A stretch of DNA of 64,000 bases from Micrasema longulum (GCA_022494885.1 JAGVSM010003988.1:1-64000); one strand, 5' to 3'. Positions 20,641 through 30,866 are shown, counted from the first letter of the stretch. Notes: generated by a model from the sequence alone, not told the origin. Made by a program: numbers and translations.

Positions 20641-20924
20641 AAATTATATGCTTGTTTTTATTTTAAAATTTTTAAATAATCGAATGGCCAAATACTTCAA
20701 AGATATGTTAAAGAAAAAAATTCATAATTATTTTTCTAGAAATAAGGATAGAATAAGGCTGCCATTTGAAAAAAAAAATAATTCCAAAATTGCATTATGT
20801 ATAAAGGTTTGAAAATGTATGAAGAGATGCCTGAATGTATAAATAATGAAAAGAGTTTTAATATAATAGTAAAAATAATAATAATAATCATAGTTTGTTA
20901 ACAAAATAACAATTACTTTATCTA

Positions 20925-21010
20925 CTACATACACACTCAGGTAATAGATTTCTCTGGATCATGTCTAGTCTGCCTAACTAGGTACAACCTGTTTTAAGGC
21001 AGACATTTTT
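20925..21010 (+). repeat. Interspersed repeat R
   Basis: TAGATTTCTCTGGATCATGT, then CTAGTCTGCCTAACTAGG and AACCTGTTTTAAGGCAGAC. Best copy of the family also at 17400-17470 (inverted) and 340-395 (fragment). Confidence 0.6.
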
Positions 21011-21091
21011 ATGCAAAATAAACAATAACATTACTACCTATTAGTTAATTTACTATACAGTTATACAATATTAATGTATACCATTCATTAT

Positions 21092-21530
21092 TCAAGAATG
21101 TATTTTGAGTAAATTTTCCGATTTTTCTCGACCTAAACCCAGTATCCAATTTTTTACAAATTTTGAAAATTGAATCCGAGTCATGGTTTTACAATGTTTG
21201 GGTAACATATTAAATATTTTGGGGCCCAGAAACCTGAAATTTCTTTGCCCGAATTCAGAGTTTGTGATAGACCCCATGACCCATCCTCTAGTTTGACTTC
21301 TGGTAGTGTGGGAGTGTTCCTTTTGGGATTTGGTAGAATAATTTGCTTTCACAAACATTATTATTCGCATCACAATCATAAATTCATCAAATAACTTGAT
21401 AAATGTTATGTTTACTGTAAGATGATGTAAATAGATATCTAAGTAAAGTAAGTTCAACAATATTCTGAGTTTGTCCAAATTTTTGTAGACAAGGACTGGA
21501 TTCAACTCTCTGGGGAGTTGTTTATATTAA
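21092..21530 (-). pseudogene. Jockey/CR1-like LINE C-terminal domain
   Basis: A minus-strand frame of 137 codons starts near LNPVLVYKNLDKLRILLNLL and continues with EHSHTTRSQTRGW and FGQRNFRFLGPKIFNMLP, then FVKNWILGLGREKSENLL. HTTRS...G.RNF...GPK.FN.LP followed by F.K.VK.WI is the standard LINE tail. It is similar in layout to the C-terminus of 971-1867, so probably the same clade. Repeat X copy 4 lies immediately upstream of the reading direction. Confidence 0.75.
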
Positions 21531-21568
21531 CATATTACAACAGAGATGAAGAACATTTAAGAGAAGGT

Positions 21569-21682
21569 AATATAGAAGTCTAGGCATCTACAGGGTTTAT
21601 GATCTGTCAATGGCTGGTTTAAGTGGCCATTTTACACACTGTGTAACATTCACCATTCTGCCCATATTTAAACATCTATATT
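21569..21682 (-). repeat. 112-bp structured repeat X, copy 4
   Basis: Minus-strand copy; ends AATATAGATGTT and (on the other side) AAGTCTATATT-type sequence pair with one or two mismatches. The core has the internal hairpin TTACAC/GTGTAA and the GGCCACTTAAACCAGCC block. Confidence 0.65.
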
Positions 21683-21811
21683 CCTTCAATTCTTTCAGAG
21701 CTGAAACCTTTATTTATGCGGGTGAGATTCATCTAATTGAATTATTTCACCTACATACTAGGCAACGCCTGAAAATGTTATTTCAGTTAGAAATTAAAGG
21801 TAAGCAAAGCT

Positions 21812-21990
21812 TTTTTTTCTGCACCAAAACAGGCCAGGAGGCCCAATAACATTGGTGAATTACAGCACCGAACACCCAGGCTTGAAAAAAATCGCATTGA
21901 ATTTTTGTGTTTTCACCGGGAATCGTTCCCGGAACCTTACGTTTGTGAGTCAAGCGTCTCGACCACTATACCATGTAGGCCGCCTTGAAT
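21812..21990 (-). repeat. tRNA-derived SINE C, best copy
   Basis: On the minus strand the head reads GGCCTACATGGTATAGTGGT (box A), then GGTTCCGGGAACGATTCCCG (box B), about 40 bases apart, as in a tRNA. The body contains AAGCCTGGGTGTTCGG and GGGCCTCCTGGCCTGTTTTG, and an A-run follows. tRNA folding is incomplete (no matching acceptor stem), so it is a SINE rather than a tRNA gene. Confidence 0.8.
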
Positions 21991-22778
21991 ATATTAACTA
22001 TAATCTTAATTTTTAATAAAATATGGTATAATATGTGATGTTTTCAAATAAAATTATTATTGTCAAATAAAATAATAATTTAACTTTGAAAACATATATC
22101 TATAAAAAACTAGCAATTTGAAATTCAGCAGGACCATTTTAAGAATATTTTGTAAATATTATAAAATAAATGTAATAAAAACACGTTGAAAAAATGTAAA
22201 GTAAAAACTTACACGTTTACTTCATAATGCAATTTAGTAGGTTTTTCAAACAAGTGCTACTGTTTAGATAACAGAGTACATGAGTTGAATTCTAGACTAA
22301 GGTGAATTGTGATTGGCAACCGAAATAAAAAGAACAAAAAGTTTATTCAAATCAAATCAAATCAAAATTCAAATCAGCTGTTTTTATCAAGAGCTTGGCA
22401 TCGTCAGACCCCTGTTGAGTGGGCTCCATTAGTAACGATTACACCGTCCAATTAGGAGCAATTTAGAATTAACTAGACTGGGCATGTCGGCTGCAACCTC
22501 AAGAGCTTATGTGTGATCCTCAATAGGAGATCTTGGATTTGTGCTCATGTGCCATCAATTGGTTAATTTGTGCAAGATCTGAAACAGGTTGCGCTTACGA
22601 GAAGCTCGAATGGATGGACACGGACTCGTTCGGAGCAATTAAAGATGAATGCAAATGGAAATGTCGAGCTCTGCCATACAAATGATATGTGAATACCAAC
22701 AAAATCGAGTAAACTCCGTTGGTTTCTTATTTTTTATAAATTCACAAGGTTTAACTCGTTTTTAACTAATACGTGATA
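21991..22778. other. Unrecognised stretch with simple repeat
   Basis: Contains an AATCA simple repeat at 22348-22368 and otherwise no recognisable gene; 22400-22690 is GC-richer but has no supported exon. Confidence 0.4.
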
Positions 22779-23299
22779 TCTTTATATATATATATAAATG
22801 AATCGTCGTGTTGTGTCTCGCAAAAACTCAAAAATGGCTTGACAGATTTATTTGCGGTTTTTGCAAAATTTTCTGATTCACGTTCTCGAGGTTTACAAAC
22901 AATAACATCTTCAATATGCTGAGTAGAAAAAAGTTACAAGGCGGTTAAAGAATGACTGAATTCGCGTTGGGCATGAGTTGAGTGTAAGAATTTTAGAAGG
23001 CTCGGGGTAAAACGCGGTCTGTCTTTTCTTTAAAAACACGTATTCTCGTATTTTCTCCATGGATTGTGGCACTAGAGTAGTGATTTTTGCACGTTTTTGA
23101 TTTGATCACATCGCGGCCTCTTAGCCAATCACACAAGGAGGTAAAACGAAAAACTAACCCTTATTATGAATATAAATAAAGCTCCAAAAAGTCTAAAATA
23201 AATAACTTGTGTAATTAATTAGGAAAAAGATGTTTGTTCAACTAGTTTATGGCAGGCAAGCCAACGATCGGGCAGAATAACGTCTGTCGGGTCCGCTAG
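22779..23299 (+). mobile_element. Helitron-like element, 521 bp, copy 1
   Basis: Begins TCTTTATATATATATATAAA, followed by TGAATCGTCGTG and CAAAAACTCAAAAATGGC. It ends with GTCTGTCGGGTCCGCTAG, so it has 5'-TC and a CTAG that fits CTRR-3'. The host base before is A and the base after is T, matching Helitron insertion between A and T. A second copy with the same ends is at 30153-30804 (minus). No Rep/helicase is present, and I see no clear 3' hairpin, so the call rests on ends and copy number. Confidence 0.6.
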
Positions 23300-23681
23300 T
23301 TTAAAATAAAAATGTGATGATTTTACATGTACGTAGTTTTTCAATAAAACACCATTCTCATAAACTTTTCCGCATCGCACAGTGCATAGTGCATATAACC
23401 ATTGCACGATTTACAAAATTAAGTCCAAATAAATAATTCAATTTATTACATGCAAGAGTCTTACTTTTCCACATAAGTCCTCAGGCAGTCCAAGTTTTTT
23501 TTGGCTATCATATTAATTCGAGGATTTGAAAGATTAAGTGTCTTTCCAAAAAACCGCTTGGATTTTAAAATATTTACATCGAAATTCGAGAAGACAGACA
23601 TTCAAATTTCGAAAAACTGTTATAGCTAGAACAAAATCGTTTAGAAACAAATGCCATCTTTACATACACTATTGATGGCAA

Positions 23682-24722
23682 CATCGACCAATTAATACAT
23701 AGACGCACCCTCCTATCAAATACCCGAATTTGATTATTATATTATATTTCATAACCAGGGCTGCGTTAAACGAGTATGCATGTACTACCAAGAATAGGGA
23801 AATATCACATACTACGAATACCGATAAAAATATATAAAATGGATTTAGAATAATTAATTGTATTTTCGTGGAGAAATGTTTTCATACACCAACGTCAAAA
23901 ATAAATTTTATAAAAATACGATGCTGGAAAAACGCGACATGTTTGTCCTTGGTAGTTGTGACGTCAAGATTCGTGACAACGTTCTTAACAAATTTGAATG
24001 CTCAGGAACAAATAAACATGAATCATGACGTATGAGGGGCGTGGCCAATGGAATGATCGTTTGTGCGAAGTACAAATTAAAAAGTAATTTATATGCTACT
24101 AATAATTAGCAAAAAAAATTTTTTACTGGACCGTATTTTATAGACCTTCATAATTTTAAAAATGTAAAAAACCCGTAATATTTCTTTACTTATTTTTGGA
24201 TACTTGTTTTTGGTATATAAAAAAGTTTGTATTTCATGTTTAGAATGAACTTCCGCATTTGGTGGAACCCAATCAGATTCCTTCCTTAAATTCCTTATAA
24301 TCTTGTTCTTTTCACTGAATTTTGAGAAATGCAAAAGTATTCATAATTCACATTAATTATTTTTTTTAATGTATACCTATCACAACTTAGCCTCAGCAAC
24401 CTTGTAAGAAAAAAGAACTTCGCAATTGCGCCACTAGGCGTAGTTTGACGTTTACAAAAAAAAAAAATTATTTTAATATTAACTCATGAATAAATATTTA
24501 CCAATGAAAAGTTACATAATTCTTTTAACAATTTTTATCCCAGAGATTTTTACATTCTTTCATGACGCAAGCTGGTATCTTGGTTTCGGTTCGAAACATC
24601 ACAACCGGCTGGCGGTCGAAAAACGACTAAATACGCGTTGGGCATGACTATGCGTTTGGGCATGAGTTAAGTATCATCATGATTGAGGGATCAGAGCGCG
24701 TCTATGTATTAATTGGTCGATG
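23682..24722 (-). mobile_element. P-superfamily-like DNA transposon, 1,041 bp, non-autonomous
   Basis: Perfect 25-bp terminal inverted repeats (CATCGACCAATTAATACATA, then GACGC) bound the element. A perfect 8-bp target duplication, GATGGCAA, lies at 23674-23681 and 24723-24730. CA-starting ends, an 8-bp duplication and an internal THAP-domain relic (minus, about 24224-24334) together point to the P superfamily; hAT also makes 8-bp duplications but normally has CAG ends and no THAP. Internal blocks (CATTGGCCACGCCCC, read on the minus strand, near 24030) are shared with 7355-7815 and 55345-55735. It sits directly upstream of the RTE-B fragment at 24750. Confidence 0.8.
24203..24334 (-). pseudogene. 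THAP zinc-finger relic of a P-like transposase
   Basis: The minus-strand frame reads HFSKFSEKNKI, then IRNLRKESDWVPPNAEV and HSKHEI. This fits the second half of a THAP domain: F.FP at the start, a basic helix, W.P, and a C-S-x-H-F end in which the cysteine is replaced by histidine here. The first C-x-C pair is not found upstream because a stop lies at 24341-24343. A related relic is at 30428-30538. THAP domains bind DNA and form the N-terminus of P-element transposases. Confidence 0.6.
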
Positions 24723-24749
24723 GATGGCAATGATATTTTGAAAAAATGA

Positions 24750-25206
24750 CTGGTGAAAGCCTTGGTTTTCTCAGTATTCATGTACGGTGTGGAGTGTTTT
24801 ACACTGAGGGAATCTGAAAAGAAAAAATCAAAGCTTTCGAAATGCTGTGTTGGCGGCGAACGCTACGGATTCCGTGGACGGCCAGACTTACAAATGCATC
24901 TATACTCCAGGAACTGGACATAGAAGAAAGACTAACATTCATGTGCGAGAAAAGAACCCTGCAGTTCTTTGGACATATTTCCAGGGGGGACCTTGATAGT
25001 TTGGAGAAAACTATTCTCCTGGGAAGTGTCGAAGGGACAAGGTCGCGTGGACGTCAATCGAGTAGATGGAGCGGCCTAGTCACTGAATTATCAGAAGCAT
25101 CACTGACGAATGCCTATGGAAGAGCACGAGACCGTTCCAGATGGAAGGAGACTGTCCACAGACAAGCCATGCCTGGAGTCAGGCGTAATCACCATCCTCA
25201 GACATG
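24750..25206 (+). pseudogene. RTE-like LINE (family B), C-terminal part
   Basis: From 24750 the frame reads LVKALVFSVFMYGVECFTLR, then a frameshift near 24825. From 24836 it reads EMLCWRRTLRIPWTARLTNA and ILQELDIEERLTF, and further on LQFFGHISRGDLDSLEK, VEGTRSRGRQSSRW and RARDRSRWKETVHR, stopping at 25204-25206. This is the most complete C-terminus of family B in the window. The catalytic part is missing. A small hairpin (CCTCAG/TGAGG) covers the stop codon, and a GA simple repeat (25218-25236) follows. Confidence 0.85.
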
Positions 25207-25236
25207 AGGCACGGATTGAAGAGAGAGAGAGAGAGA

Positions 25237-26122
25237 GATATACAAATATAGTTATTATTATATTAATATACAAATATATGTCTATATATTTTTTTTTTAT
25301 TCTTAATTAAATATGTTTTGTGACTTGAATTATAAAATTAAAACATTTATTTTATTGGTTGTAAGGAATGCAATTTGGCAATAAACCCGTCAATGTACAA
25401 TTAACATTATGCACAAAAATTGAGTAAAAAGTTTAAAAAATCTAAGGACACACCACTGTTGTTTGAGTAAATTACATTATTATATATCATTTTTAGTATA
25501 CCCACGCACAGGCTATGTTTAAGTGGGATTTCCTTGTTTTAATAAATATAGTGATACATGTAAAAAAATATGTACCAAAAATAAAAAATAAGTAAATAAT
25601 AATATTTTTTTGTCGATTTAACATATAAAATTAAAGATTGTTGCCAAATATTTTTCTACGGAAATTTAATAGTTTATTGGTTTAGTAAAGAAAATTGACG
25701 TAGGAAAAAAAGACAGTGATAATTTTTTTCAACTAAATACCTACAACCCTGGTGTTTATGAATGAATCCTGAAGGAGTGGTGATGCATGGATTAACTGAA
25801 GCAATTACTGTAAATGGATTTAAATTAACCAATGATCCCAATTTGAATTAAAGTCAGTGTACATGACCACTAATAGGTCCTGGGTGATCTAACGCAACAA
25901 TGAAAGCCGGGATAGCCGGGACATTGAATAAACATGAGGGAAAGAGTCGATCGGCAGAAGCCCACAGTTACGAAAATCGGAAAAATTGCTAAATTTACAA
26001 AAATAAGCTGCAGTGCATCAATATCATGAACAATATAAAGCTATTTATATAGCCAACAAGTTAATGTTTAAAACATTCGCGTATTTTAATTATGAAAATT
26101 GAGAATTTAAATGCAAATATTT
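25237..26122. other. Unrecognised AT-rich stretch
   Basis: No gene, RNA or paired repeat was found; several A/T runs. Nothing supports an exon on either strand. Confidence 0.4.
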
Positions 26123-26204
26123 CAGGGGCGAATCGTCCACATAAGCGAATATGCACAGCTAACCATTATATTTTATTTTCGATAATAATGTAAAATAAAA
26201 AAAG

Positions 26205-26345
26205 TCCCTGGACTAGATCTGAAGCGTAAGACTGATCATCTTGACTTTATGTAACAAAAATGATCAAGATACGCTGCGATAGGTGTACCATTGCAGTGCC
26301 CTATGCACTATTAGGTGCAGAAAGGGAATGATGGTGGTATTTAAA
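26205..26345 (+). repeat. SINE A, 3' half, inserted in hAT element
   Basis: GAAGCGTAAGACTGATCATC, then ATCAAGATACGCTGCGATAG and GTGCAGAAAGGGAATGATGG. The intact hAT copy at 32041 has no such sequence here, so this is a clean later insertion. The tRNA head is absent. Confidence 0.85.
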
Positions 26346-26924
26346 TCTACATACCAAAAAATCTATGAAGTGCGCTCAGTCCGTTCTCAGTGAACGACGA
26401 AACTAGCCGATTACCTCAGCTTATTTCTTTATACAAAAAAGTACACTATATTTTACATTTTTCACCCACTCAGGTTTTTTAGGACTAAAACAAGCTTGCT
26501 GATTACAAATATTATTTAAAGATTCTCTATTTGGAAATTAACATTTCGAATACTTTTTTCGAAGGACAATTTTTCTTTGACAGAATACCGTCGACATAGT
26601 ATGTATCACATAGGACATGTGGCGTTCGAAGTGGTCGTATTTGGCATTATTCATTAAAAAAGAATTGGCTAGTGCTCAGACATTTAAATCATAATGAAAA
26701 AAACGTCTGAATGTCATTGTGTTACTTTTTAATAAACTTTAGTAAAAGAATTGTATTGAGATAGTGAAAAATAAAACTACGTATAGCGCGTGGTTAATAA
26801 TAATTGTTGTTTGGGTTGATTTTTACAGAACCATAAACAAAAAGGTCATTTATAGTCATATTACTTATATAGATTAAGCAGAACATCTACAATATTTTAT
26901 TGTCAAAATTCTCGAACGGTAGCT

Positions 26925-27300
26925 CAATATAATTCACCTTTTGTTAGATTACAGAATACCGGGAATGAATATGCATCACATTTTGATATATTTAGTTTAT
27001 CTCTGCCTAACTTAAAAAATAAAGTGACCAACATATTTTTATCAAAAAGAGCAAATCATCTTCAGAAGATTGGGTTGGAATAGTTATAATTTGATTGATT
27101 AATGTATTTTGTTATGGTATAATTTCTTTAAAATATATATGTATTTCAAGTAATTAATAATGTGTACAGTACTATTAATATTACATACAGTAATATTAAT
27201 ATTTCATACTCGATTTTTTTAAAAATATTTTTATATTTAAGCACTCTTTATATCACATATATGTAAATGGCAGAAATGTCGTATGTAAATAAATAAATAT
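26925..27300 (+). pseudogene. LINE C-terminal remnant inserted in hAT element
   Basis: The frame 26925-27083 gives QYNSPFVRLQNTGNEY, then FDIFSLSLPNLKNKVTNIFL and ends in a stop. The layout (R...YN..H...+F..SLP.LKN.V...F) is that of LINE tails. The 3' UTR ends with ATGTAAATAAATAAATA near 27300. The sequence is absent from the matching hAT copy at 32041-32808, confirming insertion. Confidence 0.65.
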
Positions 27301-27375
27301 TATGTATTTATATGTAGGTACAAATTAATGATGATTTTTGTAGATTACCTATAAAATAAATCACGGCTGCCACTG

Positions 27376-28068
27376 ATATATTTATACCTGTCGGTATGTT
27401 ACTCTTTATCTAAATACCTCGAATCTAAGATATCAGATACGATAGTGACGATTTTCCAGACCAGTCCGAATATGCCCGTTAGAGGGTTAAAGCGCTAATT
27501 GGTCAACGAAATAATTGGAAGTGTATGAAGTATTTTAAGTAAGTAAATGAAATAATATTACAATTTAATTACATATTTTTATTTTATTAATTTATCCACT
27601 TTTTTGCATTTTATACAATTAAAAACAGTGTGTCTTTACTGGGGTAACCCGTGTGACAGGATTTGTTAAATTCTTACGGATTAACTATAGACAAATTTGA
27701 GGTTTTTTTAAAACAATTATGTGTCATGATTTTCAAGAGACATGTTAAAAAAAAAAAAAACGTTTTCCACTCACTTATTTCATTCGGAGTATCAAAATTT
27801 TTAGAGCACGCAGAAAAATAATTTAGATCCAAAATTTCTCAAGATTTTTCTGTTTATTTAATTCCTTCACTGATTTAGAGGTGGCAGTTTTAAAAATTAA
27901 TTTTATGTAGGCAAATTCACTAATCCTAGACCAAGAAGCGGACTAGTCTCCCAAGTAGTATAGTGATTTGAATTAAGAGTAGTTTAATAAATAAATAAAT
28001 AAAGTCCAAAACACTCGTCCACTATTTTGGTTCTATTTTAAATACAGAACTATATTCTTAATTTTACC
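27376..28068. other. Unrecognised stretch with LINE-type tail
   Basis: AATAAATAAATAAATAAAG at 27985-28004 looks like a LINE simple-repeat tail; its coding part is not recognisable. The rest shows nothing. Confidence 0.4.
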
Positions 28069-28525
28069 TGGGGTGATATTCCAAACGCTCTCGCGGCCAT
28101 AGAAAAAGCTTTTATTTTGATAAGATACTATAGATAAAAGTGTTTTCTATGGCCGCGAGAGCGGTTTAGAATAGCACCGCTGGACGCATATAAGCAAAAT
28201 CCACCAACTAAGTTTTGAATGTGACCTCTGATTGATCAATCTACAAATCTGTTCACGCGATTATCGCGTTTCTACCAAGAAGAGACCGCGTGAAAGTAAG
28301 AAAATGTATGGCGTAGCTGAGATAGAAGAACAAGTATGTTTTTGTTGAGTGACGTTAGTATGCGCTACTCGGGGGTAACTACGCGGTATCCACCAGCGCA
28401 GTTATTGTTCTTAGGCAACATCCACCGCGAGAGCGCGCATACAAATTATATCCGCTGGGAGATTTTTTGACCAAAAGAGGTCGCATTTAAAACTCAGCTG
28501 TCGGATTTTGCTTATATTATGCCAC
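28069..28525. mobile_element. Inverted-repeat MITE with nested hairpin
   Basis: Two levels of inversion are visible. AACGCTCTCGCGGCCATAGA (from 28085) is mirrored at 28141-28160. CATATAAGCAAAATCC with TTTTGAATGTGACCTC (28184-28230) is mirrored at 28485-28515 (AAAGAGGTCGCATTTAAAAC, then GGATTTTGCTTATATTATG). GCGAGAGCGCGC also recurs near 28425. No frame and no clear target duplication were seen; the exact ends are uncertain. Confidence 0.6.
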
Positions 28526-28864
28526 CCGGACACGGGGAATATTAAATTACAAAGATTATTTATTCAATGAGCCAGGATAGCTTCTCATTGTATAATTGTT
28601 GACTATCAGTGACGTCAATGAGAGAAGCAAGTGTGATTTATCCATTAAGTCTGAATTATGCTTTTCAAATTGCCAACTTCCGGCACACAGATGGTTCAAG
28701 TCCTTGGCTAATAGATTGTAATGACCATGCACTCTTTACTTGCCGTCTAAAATCATATCCATGTAGTCCAATTTGACTTCATAAATATTATTGTCTCTTG
28801 GCCAGACACGGTAGAACCGGGGCACAATTTTGAAGGTTAACATTCTGAGAGGATACAAATTAAT

Positions 28865-29574
28865 AAAATAAATAAAACAACTTTGTTTTTAACCCCTAAT
28901 TTTTATTTTCCACCGACCGGTTTCAAAGCAAACAAGCTTCTTCGACAAGGTTTACGTAACTAAGGAATTGATTCCTTTTTATTTTTATTTTTATCTTCTT
29001 CACTAATGGGATATACCAATTAAATTGTAATGCTTGCGATTCAGTCTACATTGGAAAAACTAAAAGAAACTTTAATATTAGAGTAAAAGAACACTTAAGA
29101 TGCTTAAATAATAATAATTTTTCTGAATTCGCAAATCATCTGATTGAAAATAATCATAACTTCAATAAAGACAGTGGATTAAAAGTACTTCGAGGTGAAA
29201 ATATCATATTAAAATTAGACAACTTAGAAATCTTAGAAATTAAAAAAGCGATTTATAATAAGAAAACAATAATTAATAACCAAATAAACAATATTTCGTT
29301 TAGTCCTCTCCTGTCTAACTTCGAAAATAATGATATCAAATTAACACCCGTGTAAGGCAAAATCGACTAGATTTATTAGGTCCATGTGTAGTATTTAGTG
29401 AACATGATAAAAAAAAGGCATCAATTCATTAGTTACGTAAACCTCGACGAAGAAGCTTGTTTGCTTTGAAACCGGTCGGTGGAAAATAAAAATATGTGGT
29501 TAAAAACAAAGTTGTTTTATTTATTTTATCATAATGAATCACCACAAAGTTAGTCCTTCAAATATAAACTTAAT
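28865..29574 (+). mobile_element. Penelope-like element, 5'-truncated, with perfect 15-bp target duplication
   Basis: The GIY-YIG frame (28972-29355) is flanked by inverted copies of the same terminal sequence (about 28865-28965 and 29429-29531). A unique tail, ATAATGAATCACCACAAAG, runs to 29574. AGGATACAAATTAAT lies immediately outside on both sides (28850-28864 and 29575-29589), a perfect duplication that marks the exact element. Inverted terminal copies with a truncated 5' end are typical of Penelope-like retroelements. The reverse transcriptase is lost. Terminal-only relatives are at 8227-8436 and 33886-33955. Confidence 0.85.
28972..29355 (+). CDS. GIY-YIG endonuclease domain of a Penelope-like element
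   Basis: An uninterrupted frame of 127 codons (no ATG start; it is a truncated C-terminal part of the Pol protein) reads NGIYQLNCNACDSVYIGKTK, with the GIY and YIG motifs 10 residues apart. RNFNIRVKEH, with the catalytic arginine, follows, then EFANHLIENNHNFN and a leucine-rich LEILEIKKAIYNKK end. The N-x-C-x-x-C pattern (CNAC) before YIG is characteristic of Penelope endonucleases, which nick the target for reverse transcription. There are no stops or frameshifts in the domain, so decay is slight. The preceding RT domain is absent. Confidence 0.85.
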   Translation, partial: FLFIFIFIFFTNGIYQLNCNACDSVYIGKTKRNFNIRVKEHLRCLNNNNFSEFANHLIENNHNFNKDSGLKVLRGENIILKLDNLEILEIKKAIYNKKTIINNQINNISFSPLLSNFENNDIKLTPV

Positions 29575-29656
29575 AGGATACAAATTAATTACTAATTCAA
29601 TTTGTCCAAATATATGAAGAAGGTCCTGAATTTGAATCGAAAGGCCACAAAAAGGA

Positions 29657-29815
29657 TGGGCCGACGACATTGCCTCGATAGCTGGTAGAGCATGGATGAA
29701 GAAAGCGGAGGACTGAAAGGAGTGGAAGCGTTTGGATAAAACCTATTTTCAGCAGGGGAGAGAACAAGGCGGAAGAAGAGGAAAGCTTGATTTAAGCCGT
29801 AAGGGATGTAATCGG
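29657..29815 (+). pseudogene. Endonuclease/RT LINE tail (third RTE-like family)
   Basis: The frame from 29657 gives WADDIASIAGRAWMKKAED, a stop, then KEWKRLDKTYFQQG. WADDI...AG..W...A.DR..WK.L...+..Q is the conserved end of insect RTE-like polyproteins. The upstream frame is shifted by one base at 29656. About 50 codons are left. SINE B follows at 29825. Confidence 0.65.
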
Positions 29816-29824
29816 GATTGAATC

Positions 29825-30012
29825 AGGTTGTGGTCCCGTGGCTAGTGCCGCACACTCACGGATCAGAGGTCTGAGGTTTCTACCTCACTCTACCCCGACT
29901 TGTATCCATGCTCTGAGAAAGTGTTAAATGTTCAGTACATTGAAAATAGCTGCCGAAATTGAAATTATTGAGTACATTTTAAGAAAGCAAGTACTTCTTT
30001 AAAAAAAAAATG
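29825..30012 (+). repeat. tRNA-derived SINE B
   Basis: Head GGTTGTGGTCCCGTGGCTAG, then a box-B-like GAGGTTTCTACCTCACTCTA, an AT-rich body and an A-run at 30001-30010. The same head occurs at 41030-41090 (minus) with a better box B. Confidence 0.7.
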
Positions 30013-30152
30013 TGAGACGTATAAACAGAAATGGAAAAATATTATTAAGAAATAAGAAAAATATAAAAAAATTAATATTCAAAACCAACTGACAGGTTTA
30101 TTAAAATAACCCTTATGGATTGTCATATAAATAAATGGTATTAAATAAAATA

Positions 30153-30804
30153 CTAGCGGACCCGACAGATGTTGTCTTGCCCGAACGTTGGCTTGCCTGC
30201 TATTATCTTGCCTGAATTCCAAAACTGAAAATTAATAATATTCAAATATTGAATTTAAGTAGGTACCTAGGTACTTGTTTATGGTTGGATTCCAAAACAT
30301 GAAATAATTCATTTTCAAATATGTAATTATTTTTGCCAATGTCAAACTCGGCTCTTCTCACCAACAGGAGTGCACTTTATACATAAATGCGATTTTCAAA
30401 AACGTATTGAATGTCAGTTAATATTATTTTAGCATTACAAAAAATCCAGAAAGAAAAAAATTGAAAGAAATTATAAGGAATGTAAGGAAAGAATCTGATT
30501 GGGATCCATAAAAAGCTAATGTTGTTTCTAAACATTAAAAAACTTTTTTTTTAAACACAAAAAACAACATTCTTCCATTTTTTTTATATTTGCATTCTCG
30601 TCGAATGCAACCCTGGTAGGTCGATGAAAAAATGATTTATGCTTCTAACTTTGTTTTTACAGATTCGATTAAAAATTTTAATATATACGAACACGCGCAG
30701 CGCAAAGATCTAAATTTCACTGAAAAACGCACGTAAATCAGTTAACCCGTTAAGGAGAAGTTCAGTGACATCACACGTAAAGAGGAATTATATATATATA
30801 AAGA
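30153..30804 (-). mobile_element. Helitron-like element, copy 2, containing THAP relic
   Basis: On the minus strand it starts TCTTTATATATATATAATTC at 30804 and ends GACAACATCTGTCGGGTCCG, then CTAG, at 30153. The flanking bases are A and T as for copy 1 (22779-23299). The interior differs from copy 1 and contains a P-like THAP relic (30428-30538, plus). This may be captured DNA or a nested insertion. Confidence 0.6.
30428..30538 (+). pseudogene. Second THAP-domain relic
   Basis: The frame reads FSITKNPERKKLKEIIRNV, then RKESDWDP, a stop, and KANVVSKH-stop. It aligns with the relic at 24203-24334 (IRN.RKESDW.P..A.V.SKH) and with THAP domains in general (FPKNPE..K.W near the start; C-S-x-H-F end with the cysteine lost). 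It is on the plus strand inside the minus-strand Helitron-like element. Confidence 0.55.
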
Positions 30805-30866
30805 TAGTCAAAAGAACATTAAACTTTGAACATGCATGGGTTATTAAAATTTAGAATGTTTCATAT

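Larger units (their letters stand above)
26123..27375. mobile_element. hAT-like non-autonomous element, copy 1, twice interrupted
   Basis: Starts CAGGGGCGAATCGTCCACAT and ends with a decayed copy of the same repeat (CACGGCTGCCACTG). The 8 bases outside agree at seven positions: AAATATTT (26115-26122) and ATATATTT (27376-27383), as expected for hAT. The body matches 32041-32808 from end to end except for two insertions: SINE A at about 26205-26345 and a LINE remnant at about 26875-27310. No transposase was recognised. Confidence 0.8.

Noticed and set aside
21930..21990. Possible tRNA on the minus strand (box A and box B present)
   Set aside because: It continues into the SINE C body shared with 13855-14045 and lacks a matching acceptor stem.
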